7,756 bases of DNA from Planctomycetota bacterium (GTDB lineage: Bacteria; Planctomycetota; MHYJ01; JACPRB01), in contig JAHFOZ010000250.1 in NCBI GenBank assembly GCA_023261405.1, positions 1-7,756 on the forward strand, read 5' to 3'. The position numbers and the translations under genes were made by a program. This document shows positions 1-5,399 of this stretch, one piece after another. The stretch's first letter is position 1. Every line of letters begins with the position of its first letter. The notes under the pieces are model-generated. The model was not told where the DNA came from. It ran no database searches and was given only the letters and a program-made list of their open reading frames with translations.

Positions 1-185
1 TTGATGAGGAGCACCGTGCACTCCGGGGGCAGCGGCCGGTGGAAATCCCAGATCTGGCCGTTCACCTTCGCGGCGACGACGACTTTTGCGAGCCCCTTCG
101 AGATGGACTCCGCGACCTGAAGGGCGGTGGAACCGTCGGGAACTTCGCGGACCGCGCCGTCCGGCAGCGTGACTTTGACCGCCAT
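1..185 (-). CDS. thrS: Threonyl-tRNA synthetase, N-terminal TGS domain (partial, 3' part outside window)
   Basis: ThrRS charges tRNA-Thr with threonine in the cytoplasm. Only the first 61 codons are in the window; the gene runs off the left edge. The visible peptide begins MAVKVTLPDGAVREVP and continues with ALQVAESISKGLAKVVVAAK and VNGQIWD. This is the TGS (ubiquitin-like) domain that opens bacterial ThrRS, with the characteristic LPDG, a run equivalent to the family's IGPGLAKA, and VNG. The ATG at 185-183 fits the usual ThrRS start; an AGGA lies 11 nt upstream and is only a fair ribosome site. A 125-bp spacer separates it from the upstream gene on the same strand, so it may have its own promoter, but I found no convincing -35/-10 pair there. 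The TGS fold also occurs in RelA/SpoT and Obg-type GTPases, but not at the extreme N-terminus with this spacing, so ThrS is the best call. The catalytic and editing domains cannot be checked here. Confidence 0.88.
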   Translation of the reverse strand, partial: MAVKVTLPDGAVREVPDGSTALQVAESISKGLAKVVVAAKVNGQIWDFHRPLPPECTVLLI

Positions 186-267
186 AGGGCGTCGAATCCT
201 ACTCGATCAAGTGGGGGGAGTCCAGCCAGAATTGATTCATTGACGATTGCACCATTGTGCGTCTCCC

Positions 268-292
268 CCTGCCTCCCCCCCGGGGGGACAGG
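268..292. repeat. GC-rich palindrome in the thrS upstream spacer
   Basis: C7 followed by G6 (275-287) forms a palindromic core, extended by T274-A288 and by CCTG (268-271) pairing with CAGG (289-292) around a two-base CC bulge. It starts about 20 bp beyond the stop of the minus-strand membrane protein and ends about 80 bp before thrS. It could act as a transcription barrier or pause, or as part of the thrS leader. Neither strand has a T-tract after it, so it is not a typical intrinsic terminator. The rest of the 186-310 spacer shows only a short GCAC-CATT-GTGC hairpin (249-260). Confidence 0.45.
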
Positions 293-310
293 CCGAATGG
301 GCCATGGCGA

Positions 311-856
311 TCACTGCCCGTGCGCCCAAGGGGTCGCCGGGCCGCAACCAGCAGACCAGAAGCGCCACGTCTGATGGTGTTTTTGCCCGTTCACTCGCCA
401 CCATTCCTTAATCAGGATGCATTTCCTCCTCACGGTCTCCGGCGGGTCGTAGATGCTTATGACCACCTGATTCCGGATGTCAAGCCATGAGGGTTTCCTG
501 GGTTCCGCTTCAAGGGGTGACTCACCCATGATTGAGCGAATCTGGGATGTTGTCGATGAAAGAACACAACTGGGCAGGGATGGATCGAGAGACCCGACCA
601 GGTAAGGCAGGGCACGGCATCCAGAGTTCCGCAGGTCGAGTATGACTTGCATGGGAGTGTAAGCCTCTCCGACGTAGCCGCTCATCTCTAGATTCGTCGT
701 AGGCACCGTTCCACTTCGAAGCGACCGGATCGCCGCGCTCAGTTTCACGTGCCAGTAGAGGATCCCTCCTCCCCAGCCCAGCGCGACGACCGACAATGCA
801 AGGGCAACGGCCAGGGCGGCCTTCCTCACCGGACCCCAGGCGCCGGGCGGACTCAC
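311..856 (-). CDS. Small single-pass membrane protein of unknown function
   Basis: I do not recognise this 181-residue protein. Residues 13-35 form one hydrophobic segment (AALAVALALSVVALGWGGG) after a short Arg/Lys-containing start, so it is a signal anchor or uncleaved membrane helix. The rest looks soluble and probably extracytoplasmic. Residues about 68-95 (MQVILDLRNSGCRALPYLVG) resemble one HEAT-type helical repeat, weakly. The C-terminal part is rich in aromatics and histidine (EWWRVNGQKHHQTWRFWS). The start is a GTG whose last two bases begin the stop of the upstream PHP gene (GTGA overlap, 853-856), which implies translational coupling and a shared transcript. A later ATG (Met58) would lose the membrane helix and is less likely. 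Local GC is lower than the neighbours: 54% over 361-480, against 75% over 2881-2940. This hints at a more recently acquired or weakly constrained gene. That it is a real gene is fairly secure; its function is open. Confidence 0.65.
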   Translation of the reverse strand: MSPPGAWGPVRKAALAVALALSVVALGWGGGILYWHVKLSAAIRSLRSGTVPTTNLEMSGYVGEAYTPMQVILDLRNSGCRALPYLVGSLDPSLPSCVLSSTTSQIRSIMGESPLEAEPRKPSWLDIRNQVVISIYDPPETVRRKCILIKEWWRVNGQKHHQTWRFWSAGCGPATPWAHGQ

Positions 857-1914
857 GGCCGGTATCGGAACGGATTCGAGAGATAGAGCGGGGCCGAACC
901 GCTCCCCGGGAGCCCGTAGGTCGCGCGATAGACTCCCGGCTGCGCGATCACATAGCGGAGCCCGTCGTGAGGGAGCTTGGGGAGGATCTGGCCATCCCTG
1001 AAGAGCTGGAAGTCGTGGTACTCGGGCAGCGCGGGGCTCTCGAAGTCGACCGAAGCGCCGTCGGCGTCCTTCGAAAACACCGCACGCACGCCGTCGGGAC
1101 AGGCCGAGTCGAACCGCACGTAGGCCCGCCCCTCCCGCAGGGCGCGGAGCACGGCCGCCTCCGTCAGTTCCTCGGCCAGCACGTGGGTCGAGACGAAGCG
1201 GAACGCGCGCTCGTAGGGATCGAGCTGGACCCCCATGAAGTTCACGTTCTGGTGCGAGTCATTGCCGGCGATCCCCGTGAAGGGGCGCGTGCGGTTGATC
1301 TCGTCCCATTTCGCGATCACGGCGGGATCAAGGTCGCGCAGGAGGTCGAAGACGCGGTCCGGGGCCTCCCTGAGCCGCTTGAGGGCGGCCGGGATGAAGC
1401 CCGGCTCCTTCTGCTTCCCCTTGAGCGCCGCGTGGACGTTGTAGACTTCCATCCCGTCGGCGCCGAGGTAGGGCTCCCAGTCCTTCACCTCCTCGGGATG
1501 CGAGACGATCGCCACGCCCCCCTGGGCATGGACGTGGCGGATCTTCCCGTCGGGCGTGTCCCCCTCCACCGGCTCGCGAAGGCCGATCCCCAGGAGGTTG
1601 ACGCCCGCAAGCTCGTGGCCCTGGATGAAGAGGACGCCGTCGTGAAGGCCCGTCCAGCCCTCCCGGAGGGAGAGCCCGCGATCGCCCTTAGGCGGATGAT
1701 CGGTGATGCAGATGAAGTCGACCTTCGCGGCCCTGGCCGCGGCGAGGATCTCCTCGTAGGTCCCCTTGGAGTCGTGCGAGTACTTCGAATGGCAATGGAT
1801 GATTCCGCGGAAGTCGCGCAGGGGCCGGAATGGGGCGGCCTCCGGCGACGCGCAGGAAGCCAGGAGCAGCGCGGCGGGCAGCACGATTCTCACAAGTCCA
1901 TGATAGCATTCCAT
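853..1914 (-). CDS. PHP-domain metal-dependent phosphoesterase, predicted lipoprotein
   Basis: This 353-residue protein has a short hydrophobic leader ending in the lipobox LLLASC, so Cys21 is the predicted lipidated residue and the mature protein should sit outside the cytoplasm on a membrane. The body is a PHP (polymerase and histidinol phosphatase) domain. The HxH motif is H40-C-H42, followed by TDH (D72-H73), GHE (E101), SHPEE (H139) and GNDSH (D219, H221). These are the usual ligands of a two- or three-metal site, all present. PHP proteins hydrolyse phosphoesters; the substrate of exported forms is generally unknown. Residues about 265-353 look like a beta-rich tail, as often follows PHP in such proteins. 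The ATG at 1914 has a GGGA about 7 nt upstream. The GTG at 1893 would give a shorter but equally typical leader (VRIVLPAALLLASC). It is divergent from the plus-strand gene at 1953 and coupled by a GTGA overlap to the downstream membrane protein. Confidence 0.85.
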   Translation of the reverse strand: MECYHGLVRIVLPAALLLASCASPEAAPFRPLRDFRGIIHCHSKYSHDSKGTYEEILAAARAAKVDFICITDHPPKGDRGLSLREGWTGLHDGVLFIQGHELAGVNLLGIGLREPVEGDTPDGKIRHVHAQGGVAIVSHPEEVKDWEPYLGADGMEVYNVHAALKGKQKEPGFIPAALKRLREAPDRVFDLLRDLDPAVIAKWDEINRTRPFTGIAGNDSHQNVNFMGVQLDPYERAFRFVSTHVLAEELTEAAVLRALREGRAYVRFDSACPDGVRAVFSKDADGASVDFESPALPEYHDFQLFRDGQILPKLPHDGLRYVIAQPGVYRATYGLPGSGSAPLYLSNPFRYRP

Positions 1915-1942
1915 TTGACGATCCCGCGGAACCCGTGATACT
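1915..1942 (+). promoter_or_regulatory. Candidate sigma-70-type promoter for the plus-strand gene at 1953
   Basis: TTGACG (1915-1920, 5/6 to the -35 consensus), a 16-bp spacer and GATACT (1937-1942, 4/6 to TATAAT) lie in the 38-bp gap between the divergent starts. Transcription would begin near 1949-1950, only 3-4 nt before the GTG at 1953, giving an almost leaderless message. The match is by eye and the spacer is one short of optimal. Confidence 0.35.
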
Positions 1943-1952
1943 GTTACGAGCC

Positions 1953-2633
1953 GTGCCCGAGAACATCCTCAAGGGAGTCTTCAAGGACGGCCCCCTCGTC
2001 GCTTCCGTGATCCAGAAGGACGACCTCGCCAAGATCATGCTCAAGGGCGCCGAGTGCATGCGCCCCCAGGACTCCGACTTCGCGGCGACCCTCAAGAGAG
2101 TCGCAGACGGCTGCCGCCCCCACATCGAGAAATTCGCCGAGCGCGAACTTTGCGCGGTCCTCGTGGCCAACCCAGCCGGCGCGGAGTACGCCGAATTCGG
2201 ACCGGAGGAGATGCAGGGCTTCGGCCTCACCAAAATCTCCGCCATGGACGGGACCTGCGGGATCGTGACCCGCGTCTGCGACGGCGAACCGCTGCCGACC
2301 CCGCTCGCCTACGGGAGCCTCGCCGGGGGCGGGGCGATGTCCAACCAGCCCGGCCTTGTCTCAATCCCCGCCAACCTCCCGAGGAAGCTCCACAAGGATC
2401 TGACGCCGCCCCAGAAAAAGGTCTTCGAGGTGGCCGCCCAGGTGGCCGGCCGCGGCCTGATCCGACTCGTGTGCTTCGAGGACGGCGATCTCAAGATGGC
2501 GGTGACGGTGAAGGACTTCCCTCCCCCCCGCGGCCGCTCGGTCCTCGTCCCGATGGCCATTCTCGCCGGCGACGTGGACAACGGGTTGCCGCTCGAGGAG
2601 ATCGTCCGGCGGCTCTCGGCGCTGCGGACCTAA
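1953..2633 (+). CDS. Conserved-looking soluble protein of unknown function
   Basis: I do not recognise this 226-residue protein. It has no signal peptide or membrane segment, and strong GC preference at third codon positions, which supports it as a real gene. It begins VPENILKGVFKDGPLVAS. Visible features are six cysteines (in AECM, DGCR, ELCA, GTCG, RVCD, LVCF), a glycine-rich stretch around residues 113-128 (YGSLAGGGAMSNQPG), a Lys/Pro-rich segment (LPRKLHKDLTPPQKKVFE), and a C-terminal GDVDNGLPLEEIVRRL. Alternation of hydrophobic strands and helices suggests an alpha/beta cytoplasmic protein. I chose the GTG at 1953; an in-frame GTG at 1935 would add six residues, and the open frame further upstream only overlaps the PHP gene antisense. 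Neither start has a strong ribosome site. It is monocistronic as far as seen, ending 120 bp from the convergent aspS end. No function is proposed. Confidence 0.7.
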   Translation: MPENILKGVFKDGPLVASVIQKDDLAKIMLKGAECMRPQDSDFAATLKRVADGCRPHIEKFAERELCAVLVANPAGAEYAEFGPEEMQGFGLTKISAMDGTCGIVTRVCDGEPLPTPLAYGSLAGGGAMSNQPGLVSIPANLPRKLHKDLTPPQKKVFEVAAQVAGRGLIRLVCFEDGDLKMAVTVKDFPPPRGRSVLVPMAILAGDVDNGLPLEEIVRRLSALRT

Positions 2634-2663
2634 GAACGCGCCACCTGATTCGCGGGCGCAGAA

Positions 2664-2733
2664 TTCACCACAAAGACTCGAAGACCCCAAGCCGCCCCAT
2701 GACCGTCTTTGTGTCTTGCCCTGGTGGTTCGAA
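2664..2733. repeat. Imperfect inverted repeat in the convergent gap between the unknown gene and aspS
   Basis: CACAAAGAC (2669-2677) is exactly complementary to GTCTTTGTG (2705-2713) across a 27-bp loop. Both arms also carry extra degenerate AAGAC-like units: GAAGACC at 2680-2686 on the left, TCTTG at 2714-2718 on the right. Outer CACC (2666-2669) and GGTGG (2723-2727) are related as well, and TTC/GAA flank the whole. The layout resembles dispersed palindromes made of CACAAAGAC/AAGACACGAAG-type units that I recall from intergenic regions of environmental genomes. It could be a bidirectional transcription end, but no T-tract follows on either strand. Confidence 0.5.
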
Positions 2734-2753
2734 CCATGCCCTCGTTCCCGCGA

Positions 2754-4520
2754 CTACTCCACCACCCGGATGTGAAGTTCCTTCATCATCTTCTCGGTGA
2801 TGGTCCCCGGCGCGCCGGTCATGAGGTCCACGGTGGACTGCGTCTTGGGGAAGGTGATCACGTCGCGGATGTTGTCGAGCCCCAGGATGAGCATCGCGAG
2901 GCGGTCGATGCCGAGGGCGATGCCCCCGTGCGGAGGGGCGCCGAACTCGAAGGCGTCGAGCAGGAAGCCGAACCGGTCGCGGGCGTAGTCCTCGGTCAGC
3001 CCGAGCAGTTTGAAGATCCGCTGCTGCAGCTCGCGCTGGTGGATGCGGATCGAGCCGCCGCCCAGCTCCACGCCGTTGAGGACGAGGTCGTAGGCCTTGG
3101 CGCGGACCTTCATGGGCTCCTTCTCGAGGATGTCCAGGTACTCGTCCATGGGGGACGTGAAGGGGTGGTGCTTGGCGCCCACCTTCCCCTCCTCGCTCAC
3201 CTCGAACATCGGGAAGTCCAGAACCCAGCAGAACCGGTACACGTCGTCCTTCACCAGCTTCAGCTTGTCGCGCAGCGCGAGCCGCAGGCCGCCCAGCACC
3301 GACGCGGCCTTCTCCTCCTCGTCCGCGATGAAGAGCATCAGGTCCCCCTCCTTCGCGCCGGTCCGCTCCACGAGGGCCCGGACGAGGGCTTCGGGGAAGA
3401 ACTTCGCCGAGGGTCCTCCGGCCTTCCAGCCCGGCTCGATCTTGAGCGACACCATCCCCTTGGCCCCGATGCCCTTGCAGTAGGTCTCCAGTCCCTCGAT
3501 CTCCTTACGGGAGAAGACGCCGCCGCCGGGAGCCACGAGCCCCCGCACGACGCCGCCCTTCTTCACGGTCTCCGAGAAGACCTTGAACTCCGCGTCCTTC
3601 ACGAGCTCCGAGACGTCGCAGATCTTCAGCCCGAAGCGGAGGTCCGGCTTGTCGGTGCCGTAATCGCGCTCCGACTCGTCGTAACTCATCCTGGCGAACG
3701 GCATCGGGAGGTCGATCCCCAGGAGGCGCTTCCAGACGGCCGCAACCGCCCCCTCCACCGCCTCCATGACGTCCTCCCGCTGGACGAAGGACATCTCGAT
3801 GTCCAACTGCGTGAACTCCATCTGGCGGTCGGCCCGCAGGTCCTCGTCGCGGAAGCAGCGGGCGATCTGGTAGTACTTGTCCAGGCCGCTCACCATGAAG
3901 AGCTGCTTGAAGATCTGGGGCGACTCGGCGAGCGCGAAGAACTTCCCCGGGTAGAGGCGGCTCGGGCAGACGAAGTTCCGCGCCCCGCCCGGGGTGAACT
4001 TCACCATGTAGGGCGTCTCGATGTCGATGAACCCGCTGGCGTCCATGTACTCGCGGATGGTCTGCACGATCTTGTGGCGGGTCACGATGTTCCGCTGCAT
4101 GGCCGGGCGCCGCAGGTCCAGGAAGCGATGCTGGAGCCGCATCTCCTCGGAGACGTTCACCCGGTCGCCGATCTCGAAGGGCGGGGTCTTCGCCTCGTTG
4201 ATGACCTCGAGCTCCAGGGCGTCGATCTCGATCTCGCCCGTCGCGATCTTCCGGTTGATCGTGTCCGCGTCGCGCTTCCGGACCACGCCCTTGACCGCGA
4301 TCACGGTCTCGCCCCGCAGCTTTGCCGCGAGGTCGTGCACGGCGCGGTCGCGGTCGGGGCTGAAGAGGATCTGGGTCTTCCCGTAGCGGTCGCGCAGGTC
4401 CACGAAGACCAGGCTGCCGAAATCCCGGCGGGCGTCCACCCAGCCGTTGAGGACCACCGTCTTCCCCACGTCGGAGGCCCGGAGGTCGCCGCAGGTGGTG
4501 GTGCGCTTGAGTTTCCACAT
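2754..4520 (-). CDS. aspS: Aspartyl-tRNA synthetase (bacterial type)
   Basis: This class II synthetase charges tRNA with aspartate. Its 588 residues are the normal bacterial length and domains are in the usual order. The OB-fold anticodon-binding domain (about 1-110) contains GWVDARRDFGSLVFVDLRDR. The catalytic core contains motif 2 FRDEDLRADRQMEFTQLDIE (223-242). The bacterial GAD insertion is at about 290-420, then HHPFTSP (451-457), ELGGGSIRIH (485-494) and motif 3 GIALGIDRLAML (533-544). IRDVITFPKT follows, as in other AspRS. The ATG at 4520 lies 6 bp after the stop of amrB, with only a weak ribosome site, so it is likely cotranscribed with it. Two departures: TPGGARNF (176-183) replaces the common TPEGARDF in the flipping loop, and Phe34 occupies the position where E. 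coli has Leu30 and many tRNA-Asn-accepting enzymes have His. Whether it is discriminating cannot be settled from sequence. Identity is certain. Confidence 0.97.
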   Translation of the reverse strand: MWKLKRTTTCGDLRASDVGKTVVLNGWVDARRDFGSLVFVDLRDRYGKTQILFSPDRDRAVHDLAAKLRGETVIAVKGVVRKRDADTINRKIATGEIEIDALELEVINEAKTPPFEIGDRVNVSEEMRLQHRFLDLRRPAMQRNIVTRHKIVQTIREYMDASGFIDIETPYMVKFTPGGARNFVCPSRLYPGKFFALAESPQIFKQLFMVSGLDKYYQIARCFRDEDLRADRQMEFTQLDIEMSFVQREDVMEAVEGAVAAVWKRLLGIDLPMPFARMSYDESERDYGTDKPDLRFGLKICDVSELVKDAEFKVFSETVKKGGVVRGLVAPGGGVFSRKEIEGLETYCKGIGAKGMVSLKIEPGWKAGGPSAKFFPEALVRALVERTGAKEGDLMLFIADEEEKAASVLGGLRLALRDKLKLVKDDVYRFCWVLDFPMFEVSEEGKVGAKHHPFTSPMDEYLDILEKEPMKVRAKAYDLVLNGVELGGGSIRIHQRELQQRIFKLLGLTEDYARDRFGFLLDAFEFGAPPHGGIALGIDRLAMLILGLDNIRDVITFPKTQSTVDLMTGAPGTITEKMMKELHIRVVE

Positions 4521-4526
4521 AGGTGT

Positions 4527-5339
4527 TCAGTTCCCGAGAGGAATGATCATCCCGACATATCCCACGACCCGCGCGTAATCCCCGGTGACGTCGCCGCTGG
4601 TGGCGTGCATCACCGTGCGCGCGACACGGGCGCCCCGGGCCTTCGCGTAGGCGATCGCGGCGATCGTGGGCGCGAACCCGCACATGGAGACCTGTCTCTC
4701 CCGGAGCACCCGGCGGAGCCCCTCCTCGTCGAGCCGCTCGATCTCCCGTATGGCCGCCTCGTCCTTCGCGAGCGTGCTCTCCTGGCTCTCCTCATGGTTC
4801 AGGTCCGTGGACGCCACGACCAGGAAGTCGTCGCCGAGGGTGGCGAGGGCCCGCCCGAACGCCCGGAGACGCTCGAAGTCTCCGCCGGCTATCCCCGTGG
4901 AGAGGGCCACCGGGACGATCCGGACATCCGGCCGGACCTTCTGGAGGAAGGGCACCTGCACCTCGCCGGAATGCTCCCCCCGGTGCCCGGCCTCGTCGAA
5001 CTCCGTCTCCGGAAACGCCTCCCGGATCCGCGACGCGAGCTCCCCGTTCACCGGCGCATCCCCCAGCGGCGTCCGCCAGGCCCCCTCGGGCCACGCCGCG
5101 AACTCCGCCCCCGCCCCCCGGTGGTTGAAGCAGAGAATGACGACGTCCCTCGGAACCTCCACCCGGCCGTAGACCGCCCCGGCCACCTTCCCCGAGTACA
5201 CGTAGCCCGCGTGCGGCACCACCACCGCCACGGCCCGTTCCCGTGGCAGCGCGGGCAAGGCGTCGGAGAGGGCACGATCCAGCGCGCCGGCACCAGCGGG
5301 GTAGAACATCCCTGCCACCGCGGGGATCCGCAGGCTCAC
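4527..5339 (-). CDS. amrB: MEMO-family protein, AmmeMemoRadiSam system protein B
   Basis: MEMO proteins share the fold of class III extradiol dioxygenases, and their bacterial role is not established. From the chosen start the protein is 270 residues. It opens with SLRIPAVAGMFYP, the standard family N-terminus, then VPHAGYVYSG (His43), FNHRGAG (His73), PEGAWRTPLG, EHSGEVQVPFLQ, ASTDLNHEES and SMCGFAP (Cys220). His43, His73 and Cys220 match the metal-binding His-His-Cys set of human MEMO1, so a metal site is expected. I chose the GTG at 5339 because GGAG lies 6 nt upstream. An in-frame ATG at 5369 and a TTG at 5396 would add 10 and 19 residues and lack a good ribosome site. In many genomes this gene sits with an AMMECR1-domain gene and a radical SAM gene. 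Neither is visible here; instead it lies between the DHS-like gene and aspS, probably in one operon. Confidence 0.9.
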   Translation of the reverse strand: MSLRIPAVAGMFYPAGAGALDRALSDALPALPRERAVAVVVPHAGYVYSGKVAGAVYGRVEVPRDVVILCFNHRGAGAEFAAWPEGAWRTPLGDAPVNGELASRIREAFPETEFDEAGHRGEHSGEVQVPFLQKVRPDVRIVPVALSTGIAGGDFERLRAFGRALATLGDDFLVVASTDLNHEESQESTLAKDEAAIREIERLDEEGLRRVLRERQVSMCGFAPTIAAIAYAKARGARVARTVMHATSGDVTGDYARVVGYVGMIIPLGN

Positions 5340-5345
5340 GACGCG

Positions 5346-5349
5346 CTCC
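5346..5349 (-). promoter_or_regulatory. amrB: Ribosome binding site deciding the amrB start
   Basis: GGAG on the minus strand with a 6-nt spacer before GTG 5339-5337. It lies inside the longer open frame that begins at TTG 5396 and is the only good Shine-Dalgarno match near any of the three possible starts. Confidence 0.5.
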
Positions 5350-5399
5350 GGGTGGGCATGGGGGGACATTCTGATCAAAGGGAGGCGAAAAGCCAAGCC

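Noticed and set aside
796..1938. A 380-codon open frame on the plus strand
   Set aside because: It is codon-aligned antisense to the PHP lipoprotein gene, which has clear catalytic motifs; its own translation shows none.
1830..1952. N-terminal extension of the plus-strand unknown gene to an ATG at 1830
   Set aside because: The extra residues would be antisense to the PHP lipoprotein's start and signal peptide. GTG starts at 1935 or 1953 avoid this and fit the candidate promoter.
3505..4683. A 392-codon minus-strand open frame across the aspS/amrB boundary
   Set aside because: It is an out-of-frame shadow of aspS and the end of amrB, rich in Arg/Gly/Pro/Asp, with no domain.
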